Part shown: piece after piece, positions 23,749-32,682 of the stretch | Position numbering within the stretch: position 1 is the first letter of the stretch | Layout: every line of letters starts with the position of its first letter | The notes under the pieces: generated by a model | The model's input: the letters and a program-made list of their open reading frames with translations, nothing else | Database searches by the model: none | Told to the model about the DNA's origin: nothing | Made by a program: the position numbers and the translations under genes | NCBI RefSeq assembly: GCF_000374525.1 | Contig: NZ_KB894575.1 | Span: 1-64,000, forward strand | Direction: 5' to 3' | Source of the DNA: Amorphus coralli DSM 19760 | GTDB lineage: Bacteria > Pseudomonadota > Alphaproteobacteria > Rhizobiales > Amorphaceae | Length of the DNA: 64,000 nucleotides

Positions 23749-24273
23749 ATGCCCCTCCGCCGCGTTTCCCGCATTCTGGTGCTTGCCGCGCTCGCCGGCC
23801 TTGCCGCCTGCGCCCAGCCCACCGAAAAGCCGGCCTTCTACCAGGATCTCGGCTCGCCGACGGCCCAGGTCGATCCGACCGCCGCCCTCGGTCTGATCAA
23901 CTCCTACCGGCAGAACAACGGGCTCGGCGCGCTCACCGTCGACCCGGCGCTGAATGCCATCGCCCAGGAACAGGCCAATGCGCTGGCCGCCCGCGACAGC
24001 GTGCAGCTGTCGCTCTCCGGCGAGCGTGCCATCAAGGCGCGGCTGGAGGCGGCCGGCTATGCGGCATCCAGCGCCGTGGAGAATGTCAGCGCCGGCTACC
24101 GCACCACGGCGGAAGCCTTCTCCGGCTGGCGCGAGCTGAAGACCCACAACGCCCACATGCTCGACCCGGATGCGACCCGCTTCGGCATCGCCACGGCGTA
24201 TGCGCCGAACTCGAAATACAAGGTGTTCTGGGCGGCCATCTTCGCCGCGCCGGCCTCGGCCGCGGTGGACTGA
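23749..24273 (+). CDS. CAP/SCP-domain lipoprotein
   Basis: A 174-residue exported protein with a lipoprotein signal (LAALAGLAACA, lipid-modified Cys at residue 21). The CAP/SCP domain spans about 40-165: LGLINSYRQNNGLGALTVDPALNAIAQEQA, then VENVSAGYRTTAEAFSGWRELKTHNAHMLDPDATRFGIA. The paired His and Glu residues of the CAP cavity are at least partly present (E in VEN, H in THNAHML). It lies 26 bases after the MscS gene and may be co-transcribed. Bacterial members are of uncertain role. Confidence 0.85.
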   Translation: MPLRRVSRILVLAALAGLAACAQPTEKPAFYQDLGSPTAQVDPTAALGLINSYRQNNGLGALTVDPALNAIAQEQANALAARDSVQLSLSGERAIKARLEAAGYAASSAVENVSAGYRTTAEAFSGWRELKTHNAHMLDPDATRFGIATAYAPNSKYKVFWAAIFAAPASAAVD

Positions 24274-24354
24274 GCACCACCCCGATTGCAGTCGCGCGGG
24301 TCCGTTCCCATAGTACGCCGCCGGCCGGGCGGAGAGAACGAAAGGACGGACCCC

Positions 24355-26004
24355 GTGACGACGCTTGCCCCTGCGGCGGACTATGACAGCCTGGTTGCCG
24401 GTTTCCGCTGGCAAATCCCGGAGCATTACAACATTGCCGCCGACGCCTGCGACGCGTGGGCCCGGCGCGATCCGGACCGGCGCGCGCTGATCGAGTTCGG
24501 CCCGGAAGGCACACGGCGCGAGCTCAGCTACCGCACGCTTGCCCGGCTCTCCAACCGGCTGGCCAACGCGCTCACCGCCAAGGGCATCGCCCGCGGCGAC
24601 CGGGTGGCCGTGTTCCTGCCGCAGGTGAGCGAAACGGCGGTCGCGCACCTGGCGATCTACAAGATGGGCGCCGTCGCGCTGCCGCTCGCCGCCGTGTTCG
24701 GACCCGAGGCGCTGCGCTTCCGGCTGGCCGATGCCGGCGTGCGCGCCCTGATCACCAACCGGGCCGGAGCGGAGAAGGTCGCCGGCATCCGCGACGCACT
24801 GCCCGCGCTTGGCCTGGTCGTCTCCATCGACGGGACGGAGAGCGGCGCGGAGGATTACGGCACCCTCGTCGACCGGGCCTCCGACCGGTTCGAGACGGTG
24901 GACACCGGCGCCGACGAGCCGGCGATGATGATCTACACCTCCGGCACGACGGGACCGCCCAAGGGCGCGCTGCACGGCCACCGAGTGCTGCTCGGCCACA
25001 TCCCGGGCGTGCAGATGCATCACGATTTCCTGCCGCAACCGGGCGACCGGATCTGGACGCCGGCCGACTGGGCCTGGGCCGGGGGGCTCCTGAACGTGCT
25101 GCTGCCGGCGCTGAAGCTCGGCGTTCCCGTCGTGGCGCGCCGCTTCGACCGGTTCGACCCGGAAGAGGCCTGGCGGCTGATGGTGGACGCGGAGGTGCGC
25201 AACGCCTTCATCCCACCGACGGCGCTCAGGATGCTGAAGGCCGCGCCGCCACCGGCTGGCGTTGCGTTGCGCTCCATCGGCTCCGGCGGCGAAAGCCTCG
25301 GCCGCGGCACCTTCGACTGGGGCCGGGAGACGCTGGGACTGACGATCAACGAGTTCTACGGCCAGACCGAGTGCAACCTGGTGCTCTCCTCGTGTGCCGC
25401 CATCGGCGTCAACAAGGGCGGCGCCATCGGCCGCGCGGTGCCGGGCCACGAGGTCGCCGTCGTGGACGCGGACGGTCGCGAGGTCCCCCATGGCACGCAG
25501 GGCACCATCGCGGTGAAGGCGCCGGACCCGGTGATGTTCCTGACCTACTGGAACAACGACCAGGCCATGGCCGACAAGTTTCGCGGCGACTGGCTGATGA
25601 CCGGCGACCAGGGGACCATGGACGACGATGGCTACGTCACCTTCGTCGGCCGCGACGACGACGTCATCACCTCGGCCGGCTACCGGATCGGCCCCACCGA
25701 GATCGAGGACTGCCTTGTGGCCCATCCCGCCGTCCAGCTGGCGGCGGTGGTGGGCAAGCCGGACGCCATCCGCACCGAGATCGTCAAGGCGTTCGTGCTG
25801 CTGCGCCCGGACGTGGAACCGGCGGAAACGCTCGCCAGCGAGATCCAGGGCCATGTCCGCGACCGCCTCTCCGCGCACGAGTATCCGCGCGAGATCGAAT
25901 TCGTGGAAGAGATGCCGCTGACCACCACGGGCAAGGTGATCCGGCGCGTCTTCCGCGACCGGGTGCGCGACGAGGCCCAGTCACCCGATCACGGCACGGA
26001 CTGA
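24355..26004 (+). CDS. AMP-dependent acyl-CoA synthetase
   Basis: A 549-residue ANL-superfamily ligase that adenylates a carboxylic acid and transfers it to CoA. The P-loop is MIYTSGTTGPPKG (about 192-204). FYGQTE lies near 343-348, DWLMTGDQGTMDDDGYVTF near 416-434, GRDDDVITSAGYRIGPTEIE follows, and the catalytic C-terminal lysine is in TTTGKVIRR (K527). Motif spacing resembles medium-chain or benzoate-type acyl-CoA synthetases of the AcsM group. The start is the GTG at 24355, with AAAGGA upstream. The neighbour on the right starts 15 bases later. The exact acid is not readable; a short- or medium-chain acid would fit the ethylmalonyl-CoA and PHA genes in the window. Confidence 0.88.
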   Translation: MTTLAPAADYDSLVAGFRWQIPEHYNIAADACDAWARRDPDRRALIEFGPEGTRRELSYRTLARLSNRLANALTAKGIARGDRVAVFLPQVSETAVAHLAIYKMGAVALPLAAVFGPEALRFRLADAGVRALITNRAGAEKVAGIRDALPALGLVVSIDGTESGAEDYGTLVDRASDRFETVDTGADEPAMMIYTSGTTGPPKGALHGHRVLLGHIPGVQMHHDFLPQPGDRIWTPADWAWAGGLLNVLLPALKLGVPVVARRFDRFDPEEAWRLMVDAEVRNAFIPPTALRMLKAAPPPAGVALRSIGSGGESLGRGTFDWGRETLGLTINEFYGQTECNLVLSSCAAIGVNKGGAIGRAVPGHEVAVVDADGREVPHGTQGTIAVKAPDPVMFLTYWNNDQAMADKFRGDWLMTGDQGTMDDDGYVTFVGRDDDVITSAGYRIGPTEIEDCLVAHPAVQLAAVVGKPDAIRTEIVKAFVLLRPDVEPAETLASEIQGHVRDRLSAHEYPREIEFVEEMPLTTTGKVIRRVFRDRVRDEAQSPDHGTD

Positions 26005-26019
26005 GCGGCCGGGGCGACC

Positions 26020-26973
26020 ATGATGCGGCTCGCCACCTTCAACATGGAATCCTTTGGAGGCGACCGGGCCGGCGACAGCGAAACCGAGGCGCGCCTCGCA
26101 CCCATGCGGGAGCGGCTCGTCTCGCTCGACCCCGACATTCTCTGCCTGCAGGAGGTGAATGGCCAGCGCCCCGTCGGCGGCGGCGAGCGCGTGCTGGCCG
26201 ACCTCGATGCGCTGCTTGAGGGCACGCCGCTTGCGGATTTTCACCGCGTCTCGGCCGGGCCGGACGGGCCGGTCGGCGACCGGCACAACCTGGTGACCCT
26301 ATCGCGCCTGCCCGTCACCGCCCACCGCAGCCTGCGCCACGACCTGGTACCGCCGGTCTCCATCCGGCTGCCCACCGCCCCGGACGATCCGGTCGACGTA
26401 CGCTTCGACCGCCCGGTGCTCCAGGCTTGCCTTGCGCTCGCCGACGGACGGACGCTGGAGGTCTTCAATGCCCACCTGAGGGCGCCGCTGGCCGCCCCCG
26501 TGCCCGGCGAGAAGCTCGACGCGCACCGCTGGCGCAGCGCCACGGGTTGGGCGGAGGGCTATCACCTGGCAGCGCTGAAGCGGACGGGACAGGCACTGGA
26601 AATCCGCCACGCCATCGACCTGCTCCTGGACGCGGATCCCCGCGCACTGATCGCCGTGGCTGGCGATCTGAACGCCGATCTGTTCGAGACCCCGCTGCGC
26701 ATGCTGATGGCGCCGGTGGACGAGACAGAGACCCCGGACCTGGCCGACCGGGCGCTGGCGGCGGCTGAAATGCGGGTGCCGGCCGAGCGACGCCATTCCG
26801 CCCTGCACGCCGGCCGGCGGCAACTCCTCGACCACATCCTGATGTCGCAGGCGCTGGCGGAGAAACTGGCGGGGGTCGACATCGAGAACGACGCCCTCAT
26901 CGACGACACCGACATTCCCAACGGCTTCCGGGGATCGCTGCACGCGCCGGTGTGGGCGGATCTCGATCTCTGA
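26020..26973 (+). CDS. Endonuclease/exonuclease/phosphatase family protein
   Basis: A 317-residue protein of the EEP fold (DNase I-like). The N-terminal TFNMESF block (about 6-12) and DILCLQEV (about 46-53) carry the metal-binding Asn and Glu. AVAGDLNAD (about 214-222) carries the catalytic Asp-Asn pair. LLDHILMS (about 269-276) and SLHAPVWADL at the C-terminus hold the late Asp and His. No signal peptide is visible. It starts 15 bases after the acyl-CoA synthetase and is probably co-transcribed. The substrate could be nucleic acid or a phosphoester. Confidence 0.82.
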   Translation: MMRLATFNMESFGGDRAGDSETEARLAPMRERLVSLDPDILCLQEVNGQRPVGGGERVLADLDALLEGTPLADFHRVSAGPDGPVGDRHNLVTLSRLPVTAHRSLRHDLVPPVSIRLPTAPDDPVDVRFDRPVLQACLALADGRTLEVFNAHLRAPLAAPVPGEKLDAHRWRSATGWAEGYHLAALKRTGQALEIRHAIDLLLDADPRALIAVAGDLNADLFETPLRMLMAPVDETETPDLADRALAAAEMRVPAERRHSALHAGRRQLLDHILMSQALAEKLAGVDIENDALIDDTDIPNGFRGSLHAPVWADLDL

Positions 26974-26991
26974 GGGAGCGGTCGTCCTGGC

Positions 26992-27035
26992 GCGTTTCCT
27001 GCCGGTGAACCGGTCTCCACTTCACCGGGAAACGC
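26992..27035. repeat. ACTTTTCC-type hairpin element between convergent genes
   Basis: GCGTTTCC (26992-26999) pairs with GGAAACGC (27028-27035), and the loop contains GAACCGGT and CCACTTCACC. It is a member of the dispersed element family seen at 57928-57972 and elsewhere. Placed between two converging genes with only 69 bases between their stops, it can end both transcripts. Confidence 0.6.
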
Positions 27036-27042
27036 TCTGGCG

Positions 27043-27375
27043 TCACTCCGACCGAAGCGAGCGGATATAGGCCACGAGATCGGCGATCTCATCGCGCGTC
27101 AGCGCCATGTCCGGCATGACCGGATGGGGATTGGCGAGGAAGGCGGCGAGGTTGTCCGCCGTCAGGGTTTCGGCGGCGGCAATCTCGGTGAAGGGCGGCA
27201 CGTCGGCGCTGCCGCTGGCCTGGGCGGCATCGGCGATGTGGCAGGCCGAACACCATTGCCGCGCCAGAAGATGCCCTTCGGCGACGCTTCCGGCGGCAGC
27301 GACCGGGGAGCCTGTCGCCAGGAGGACAGCAAGGCCGAGGAACGGGCCGGCTGCGAGAGCTTTCCTGACGAACAT
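27043..27375 (-). CDS. Small class I cytochrome c
   Basis: A 110-residue periplasmic c-type cytochrome. The signal peptide (MFVRKALAAGPFLGL... ending near AAA) covers about 1-27. The heme site is CSACH (about 41-45). A distal methionine is probably in HPVMPDMALT (about 83-92). Length after cleavage is about 83 residues, short for the class. The start at 27375 has a GAGAGGT site. An FNR/FixK-type box lies 120 bases upstream, so expression may rise under low oxygen. It is transcribed alone; its redox partner is not known. Confidence 0.88.
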   Translation of the reverse strand: MFVRKALAAGPFLGLAVLLATGSPVAAAGSVAEGHLLARQWCSACHIADAAQASGSADVPPFTEIAAAETLTADNLAAFLANPHPVMPDMALTRDEIADLVAYIRSLRSE

Positions 27376-27494
27376 CGCGGACCTCTCAGGAAGACCGCGC
27401 GGCCGGTCGTGGATCACGGCTCACGCGGCGGATGGCTTCGGGACGGCCGCCTGAGCGACCATCCCGAGACAATCACGTCCGGATCCGCGATCCC

Positions 27495-27508
27495 CTGATC
27501 TCGATCAA
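27495..27508 (-). promoter_or_regulatory. FNR/FixK-type box upstream of cytochrome c
   Basis: Read on the minus strand the site is TTGAT-CGAG-ATCAG, one base from the consensus TTGAT-N4-ATCAA. It lies 120 bases upstream of the cytochrome c start, a normal place for an activator site. A Crp/Fnr-family gene is present at 43460-44245, though a link is not shown. Confidence 0.5.
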
Positions 27509-27539
27509 GTGCTGATGGAGGCACTCACGGGACGGCGCC

Positions 27540-29222
27540 TCAGGCGTCGATCTTCGCCTTGACGCTCATTGCCGCCGCCTGGCCCACCCAGTCGTCGCGC
27601 CGGATGCGGCCGGGGAAGGCCAGCACGCCATCGATCTCCTCGATGGCGGCGTCGGAGAGGGCGGCAAGCTGGGAGAAGTGCCAGATGCCCATCTCGTTGA
27701 GGCGCTGGGCGAGACGCGGACCGATGCCCACGATCTTCGTCAGATCGTCGGCCGTCCCCTTGGGCGCGGACAGCGCCAGATCGGAGAGCGCCACGGCGGC
27801 CGATGCCATGGCGGCGACGGGAGCCTGTGCAGCCTCAGCGGCAACCTTGGCGGCCGAGGTCGCGGCCGGCTTGCGCGGGGCCGGCTTCGCCTTCGGGGCA
27901 GACGCCTGCTTTTTCGCCGCGGCCGGCTTCGGGTCGGAGGCCGCCGACGGGGCGGCCGGCGCCGCGCCATTGGCCTTTGCAGGGGCCTTCGAGGACTGCT
28001 CGTGGGTCTGGATGAAGTCGGCGATGCGCGGGCAGATTTCCGAGCGATAGCGGGAGCCGTTGAAGACGCCGTAGTGGCCGACGCCCGGCTGCTCGTAGTG
28101 GCCGCGCTTGTCGTCCGGCAGGTTGGCCGCGAGACGGTGCGCCGCCTGGGTCTGGCCCACGCCGGAGATGTCGTCCTTCTCGCCCTCCACGGTGAGCAGA
28201 GCGGTCCGCTTGATGGCGCCCGGGTTCACCAGCCGGTCGCGGTGCATGAAGGTCCCGTTGGGAAGGTCGTGCTTCATGAAGACCTTCTCCACCGTCTGCA
28301 GGTAGAACTCGGCCGTCAGATCCATCACCGCGAGATATTCGTCGTAGAAGTCGCGGTGCTTCTCCGCGGAATCGCCGTCGCCCTGCACCAGGTGGTGGAA
28401 ATAGTCGTGGTGCGCCGTCATGTGGCGATCGAGGTTCATGCTCATGAAACCGGTGAGCTGCAGGAAGCCCGGATAGACTTCGCGCATGAAGCCGGGATGC
28501 GGAAACGGCACCCGCATGACGACGTTGTGGCGGAACCAGTTCAGGTCGTGCTGCTTGGCGAGATCATTGACGCCGGTGGGATTGACCTGCGTGTCGATCG
28601 GCCCGCCCATCAGCGTCATGGAGCGCGGCGCGTACGGATCATCGTCCTCCTCCATCAGCGCCACGGCCGCGAACACCGGGACCGCCGGCTGGCAGACGGC
28701 CATAACGTGCGTGTCGCCGCCGAGGAAGTGCAGCATGGAGATCACGTAGTCGATGTAGTCGTCGAGATCGAACAGCCCGTCGGTGAGCGGCACCATGCGG
28801 GCGTCGATCCAGTCGGTGATGTAGACGTCGTGGTTCGGCAGCAGCGCCTCGACGGTGCCGCGCAGCAGCGTCGCGTAGTGGCCCGACATGGGGGCGACCA
28901 CCAGCACCTTCGGGTCGTTGCGCCGGCCCCGCGGCAGGGCACGGGCGAAGTGCAGCAGCCGGCAGAACGGGCGTTCCCAGACGATTTCCTCGCGCACCGA
29001 CACCCGGGTGCCACCGACGGTCGTCTCTTCGAGCCCGAATTCCGGCTTGCCGTAGCGCCGGGTCATGCGCTCGAACAGCTCGCTGCCGGCGGCGAGGCTC
29101 TTGCCGAACGTGGTGTGGGACAACGGGTTGAGCGGGTTGCGGAAATAAAGGCGCGTCGCGTCGGCTGCCGCCCGCCACGGGCTCAGCGCGGCATGATTCA
29201 GTTCGTAGAGTTCATAGTACAC
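27540..29222 (-). CDS. Intracellular polyhydroxyalkanoate depolymerase with C-terminal helix-hairpin-helix domain
   Basis: A granule-associated depolymerase that hydrolyses stored poly-3-hydroxybutyrate. The alpha/beta-hydrolase part (about 1-405) matches the PhaZ intracellular type: YYELYELNHAAL at the start, nucleophile Cys177 in MAVCQPAVPV (this class uses Cys, not Ser), Asp350 in GEKDDISG and His383 in GVGHYGVFNG. The family is usually about 400-430 residues; this protein has about 560. The extra part is an Ala/Pro/Lys-rich linker (about 411-490) and a compact helix-hairpin-helix domain with DDLTKIVGIGPRLAQRL (492-508) ending in RRDDWVGQA. The start is taken as GTG at 29222 because family members begin with this YYELYELNH block; upstream sequence has no family support. 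Such a tail could bind DNA or another protein (inference). Confidence 0.88.
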   Translation of the reverse strand: MYYELYELNHAALSPWRAAADATRLYFRNPLNPLSHTTFGKSLAAGSELFERMTRRYGKPEFGLEETTVGGTRVSVREEIVWERPFCRLLHFARALPRGRRNDPKVLVVAPMSGHYATLLRGTVEALLPNHDVYITDWIDARMVPLTDGLFDLDDYIDYVISMLHFLGGDTHVMAVCQPAVPVFAAVALMEEDDDPYAPRSMTLMGGPIDTQVNPTGVNDLAKQHDLNWFRHNVVMRVPFPHPGFMREVYPGFLQLTGFMSMNLDRHMTAHHDYFHHLVQGDGDSAEKHRDFYDEYLAVMDLTAEFYLQTVEKVFMKHDLPNGTFMHRDRLVNPGAIKRTALLTVEGEKDDISGVGQTQAAHRLAANLPDDKRGHYEQPGVGHYGVFNGSRYRSEICPRIADFIQTHEQSSKAPAKANGAAPAAPSAASDPKPAAAKKQASAPKAKPAPRKPAATSAAKVAAEAAQAPVAAMASAAVALSDLALSAPKGTADDLTKIVGIGPRLAQRLNEMGIWHFSQLAALSDAAIEEIDGVLAFPGRIRRDDWVGQAAAMSVKAKIDA

Positions 29223-29556
29223 GACGAGATGTCCCGTGGTCGAAGATCGCGGCGACGCGCGGCCGGAGCCGTCCAAAGCCGTTCGACACGATCGATTTCA
29301 TGATCCAGCGCCCGGCAAGGACACGGGTTTTCAAGCTGTCCTCGCGAGACCTGGTGCAATGCCCGCTCGCAAACCTCGCGATTTCGCGCCGCAGCAAAGA
29401 ATAGCGGTTCGAAAGTAAGCTCCGCAAGCCACACCCAGTCTGCCATGCCTGGCTTGCGGGAAGCTGAGTGCGATCAAGGCGATGGACTGGGTGCACCCGG
29501 CGGCGGCCGGTCCGGGATGCACGGCGGATGCGCAGGACGTGCGAATCAGGTGGGCA
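29223..29556. other. Intergenic stretch upstream of the depolymerase, with a hairpin
   Basis: No credible gene in 334 bases. CCGCAAGCCA (29422-29431) pairs perfectly with TGGCTTGCGG (29450-29459), and the helix extends with one bulge to about 29417-29465. It lies about 90 bases past the stop of the ABC permease on the minus strand and could terminate that unit, or be an operator for the depolymerase. No clear promoter is recognised. Confidence 0.45.
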
Positions 29557-30393
29557 TCATTCGCCCAGCGACAAGAGCGAGCCGACCCGGCGCGACTGGT
29601 TGAACAGCCGCACGAAGATGGTCACGGCGAGCGCCATGTAGAGCGCGTTCAGGCCGAGCGCCCAGGCCATCAGGTCGGCCCGGAAGACGCCGTCGATCAG
29701 AACCGCGCGCATCCCCTCGAACACGTAGGTGGGCGGCAGCATCCAGGAGACGGTCTGCAGCCAGCCCGGCAGCACCGCGACGGGATAGTAGACGCAGGTC
29801 AGCGGCAGCAGCAGGAAGGCGATCGACCAGGCCAGCGTCTCCGCGCCGAGCCCGTGGCGCAGCACCAGACCCGACACGGCGATGCCGATCGACCAGCTCG
29901 TCAGGATCAGGTTGACGAAGAAGGCCACCAGCACCAGCCCGAGAGACCAGAGATTGAAGGAAAATAAGGCGTAGGCCATCAGCGTGACGGGCACCATGCC
30001 GATGGCCAGCCGGATGACGCTCATGGCCATCAGGGCGGCGAGGAATTCGCCGGGCCTGAGCGGCGACATCATCAGGTTGCCGATGTTGCGCGCCCACATC
30101 TCCTCCAGAAAGGAGATGGAAAAGCCGAGCTGGCCGCGGAACAGGATGTCCCACAGGAGCACCGAGCCGATCAGCACGCCGCCGGCGCCGGCAACGAAGC
30201 CCGTCTGCTCATCGAGATAGAGCTGCAGGAAGCCCCACATGAGCATCTGCACCGTCGGCCAGTAGACGAGTTCCAGAAGCCGCGGCCAGGAGGAGCGCAG
30301 GAGATACCAGTAGCGCAACACCATGGCAGAGGTGCGCGCCACGGAGATGGACCTGTAGCGGGCCTCGCCATGGCCGGAGGTGGAGTAGAGCAT
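29557..30393 (-). CDS. ABC-2 type transporter permease
   Basis: A 278-residue inner-membrane component of an ABC exporter. Six hydrophobic helices are visible (about 44-65, 68-90, 120-145, 150-175, 185-208 and 245-265). Family blocks include LRSSWPRLLELVYWPTVQMLMWGF near the N-terminus and LPPTYVFEGMRAVLIDG (about 219-235). The ATG at 30393 has a GGAG site. It lies nine bases after the ATPase gene, so the two form one unit. The substrate is unknown; relatives include drug, polysaccharide and Nod-factor exporters. Confidence 0.88.
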   Translation of the reverse strand: MLYSTSGHGEARYRSISVARTSAMVLRYWYLLRSSWPRLLELVYWPTVQMLMWGFLQLYLDEQTGFVAGAGGVLIGSVLLWDILFRGQLGFSISFLEEMWARNIGNLMMSPLRPGEFLAALMAMSVIRLAIGMVPVTLMAYALFSFNLWSLGLVLVAFFVNLILTSWSIGIAVSGLVLRHGLGAETLAWSIAFLLLPLTCVYYPVAVLPGWLQTVSWMLPPTYVFEGMRAVLIDGVFRADLMAWALGLNALYMALAVTIFVRLFNQSRRVGSLLSLGE

Positions 30394-30402
30394 GGCGATC
30401 TC

Positions 30403-31185
30403 CTATTCGACCGGCGTGGCCGAGCGGCCACGGGCGACGTCGAGGAAGACGTCCTCGAGGGTGTCGCGGCCGTAGCGTTCGATCAGGTCGTCCGGCGCAC
30501 CGCGGTCGACGATCGCGCCCGTGCGCATCATGATCACGTCGTCGCAGAGGCGTTCCACCTCGCGCATGTTGTGGGAGGCGAGCAGGATGGTCGCGCCGCG
30601 CTCGCGCCGGTAATCTTCCAGCCGGGTGCGGATCCAGTCGGCGGTATCGGGGTCGAGCGAGGCGGTGGGCTCGTCGAGAAGCAGGACCTCCGGCATGTTG
30701 ACCAGGGCCTTTGCCAGGCTGACCCTCGTCTTCTGCCCCGCAGAGAGCTTGCCCGACGGCCGGTCGAGAACCTCGACGAGATCGAGCGCCTCGGCGAGTT
30801 CCGCCACCCGGCCCCGCACATCGGCGATGCCGTAGAGGCGGCCGAAAACGGTCAGGTTCTGGCGAACGGTGAGCCGCATGGGCATTTCAACATAGGGGCT
30901 CTCGAAGTTGATCCGGTGCAGCACGCGGTGCCGCTCCCGCGCCATGTCGTGACCGAGCACGCGAATGGCGCCGGAGGTCGGCAGCACCAGCCCCATGATC
31001 ATCGCGATCGTCGTGGTCTTGCCGGCGCCGTTGCCGCCGAGGAGCCCCGTGACCGATCCGCGCGGGATGGCGAAGGAGATTCCATTGACGGCGCGAACCC
31101 CGGAATATGACTTTATGATTGCGTCGACCTCGATCACCGCCTCGGCGGCGGGGCGCCGTGGCGCGCCTGCGACAGTCGTGTCCAT
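30403..31185 (-). CDS. ABC transporter ATP-binding protein (exporter type)
   Basis: A 260-residue ATPase partner of the ABC-2 permease encoded nine bases downstream. Walker A is GGNGAGKT (50-57), Walker B is VLLLDEPTASLDP (about 167-179), and the H-loop is in LLASHNMREVERL. The signature reads LSAGQ (147-151), a tolerated variant of LSGGQ. The start is the ATG at 31185; the region before it is intergenic and divergent from regB. The length and the NatA/DrrA-like order of motifs suggest a drug or metabolite exporter. Substrate unknown. Confidence 0.9.
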   Translation of the reverse strand: MDTTVAGAPRRPAAEAVIEVDAIIKSYSGVRAVNGISFAIPRGSVTGLLGGNGAGKTTTIAMIMGLVLPTSGAIRVLGHDMARERHRVLHRINFESPYVEMPMRLTVRQNLTVFGRLYGIADVRGRVAELAEALDLVEVLDRPSGKLSAGQKTRVSLAKALVNMPEVLLLDEPTASLDPDTADWIRTRLEDYRRERGATILLASHNMREVERLCDDVIMMRTGAIVDRGAPDDLIERYGRDTLEDVFLDVARGRSATPVE

Positions 31186-31302
31186 GAAACCGCCTTGTAA
31201 CCTCTTGTCGATTGCGGAGCGCACCGCCCGGCGATCGACGCCGAACCGCCAACCGGCAGGCCGCGGGATCCCCGGTCCAATGCCGGAGATGAGGCGCCTG
31301 CC

Positions 31303-32682
31303 ATGACCGCTCCCGTTTTGCTCGATGGTACGCCGGCCTTCGGCCAGCGCAACGTTCGTCTCGACACGCTGATCCGGCTGCGCTGGCTGGCCGTGTTCGG
31401 CCAGACGGTCACCGTTCTCGTCGTGGCGTTCGGCTTCGGCTTCCCGCTGCCGCTCGGCGCCTGCATGCTGCTGATCGCGGCTTCCGCCTTTCTCAACGTC
31501 GTTCTCAGGCTCCGGTTCTCCTCGAGCCGGCGCCTGTCGGAGCCGAACACCGCGATCCTGCTTGCCTTCGACATCCTGCAACTTGCCGGGCTCCTCTACC
31601 TGACCGGCGGTCTGTTCAATCCGTTCGCCTTCCTGATGATCGCGCCGGTGATGATCTCGGCCACCGCGCTGCCGCCCCAGAAGACGGTGCTGCTGGCGAG
31701 CCTCGTCCTGGTGATGGCGACCCTGCTGGCGATCCACCATTTCCCGCTGCCCTGGTATCCCGGCGAGCTTCTGGAGCTGCCGCTGCTGTTCGTGGGCGGC
31801 GTCTGGCTGGCCCTGACCTGCAGCCTGGCGCTGATGGGCGTGTTCACGTTCCGCGTGGCGGAGGAGGCTCGCCAGCTGGGGGACGCCCTCGCCGCCACCG
31901 AGCTGATCCTGGCGCGCGAGCAGCATCTGAGCGCGCTGGACGGACTGGCGGCCGCGGCGGCGCACGAGCTCGGCACGCCGCTGGCCACCATCGCCCTCGT
32001 CTCCAAGGAGCTGGAGCGCGAGATCGAGCCGTCCTCGCCGCATGCCGAAGACATCCATCTCCTGCGCAGCCAGACGGACCGCTGCCGGGAGATCCTGCGC
32101 AAGCTCACCACGCTTGCCAACGAGCCCGACGGCCATTTCGACCGCATGAGCCTCGCCCAGCTCATCGAGGAAGTGGTCGCGCCGACCCGCGATTTCGGCA
32201 TCGAGGTCGACGTGACGCGTGGCGGCACCACGGGTCGCGAGCCGGTGGTCGCGCGCAGCCCCGCCATTCTCTACGGCCTCGGCAATCTCCTGGAAAACGC
32301 GGTCGATTTTGCCGAAAGCCACGTGACGGTGACCGCAGAGTGGAGCGAGAGCGAGGTCTCCATCACCATCGAGGACGATGGGCGCGGTTTCTCTGAGACG
32401 GTCCTCGACCGGTTGGGCGACCCCTACGTCACCAGCCGCGCCACGCGGTCGTCGGGCGGCGGCCTGGGACTCGGCTTCTTCATCGCCAAGACGCTCCTGG
32501 AACGCACCGGTGCCCACCTCGCCTTTTCCAACCGCCGTCCGCCGGACCGCGGCGCCGTGGTCAAGGTGCACTGGGACCGGCAGGCGGTCGACCTCGGCCG
32601 GTTGCCGGGAACCGTGGACGGCCGCCCGGCGGACGCGGACGACGGGGACAGATCTTTGCCCGACGCCGGTGCGTACTTATAA
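31303..32682 (+). CDS. regB: Redox-sensing histidine kinase RegB (ActS/PrrB)
   Basis: A membrane sensor kinase that tracks the redox state of the quinone pool and phosphorylates RegA. The 459 residues hold six hydrophobic helices (about 25-185). The quinone-binding heptapeptide GGLFNPF is at 102-108. The H-box AAAHELGTPLATI has the phospho-accepting His221. The redox-active cysteine of the family is Cys261 in SQTDRCREILRKL. The ATPase part follows with NLLENAVDFA (N box), EDDGRGF (G1) and GGGLGLGFFIAK (G2). The C-terminal 35 residues are acidic and not conserved. regA follows after 87 bases without the senC gene found between them in Rhodobacter. Confidence 0.95.
   Translation: MTAPVLLDGTPAFGQRNVRLDTLIRLRWLAVFGQTVTVLVVAFGFGFPLPLGACMLLIAASAFLNVVLRLRFSSSRRLSEPNTAILLAFDILQLAGLLYLTGGLFNPFAFLMIAPVMISATALPPQKTVLLASLVLVMATLLAIHHFPLPWYPGELLELPLLFVGGVWLALTCSLALMGVFTFRVAEEARQLGDALAATELILAREQHLSALDGLAAAAAHELGTPLATIALVSKELEREIEPSSPHAEDIHLLRSQTDRCREILRKLTTLANEPDGHFDRMSLAQLIEEVVAPTRDFGIEVDVTRGGTTGREPVVARSPAILYGLGNLLENAVDFAESHVTVTAEWSESEVSITIEDDGRGFSETVLDRLGDPYVTSRATRSSGGGLGLGFFIAKTLLERTGAHLAFSNRRPPDRGAVVKVHWDRQAVDLGRLPGTVDGRPADADDGDRSLPDAGAYL

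Noticed and set aside
29212-29496. Upstream extension or separate gene before the PHA depolymerase
   Set aside because: The frame has no family resemblance and no ribosome site, and the depolymerase family begins at the YYELYELNH block.
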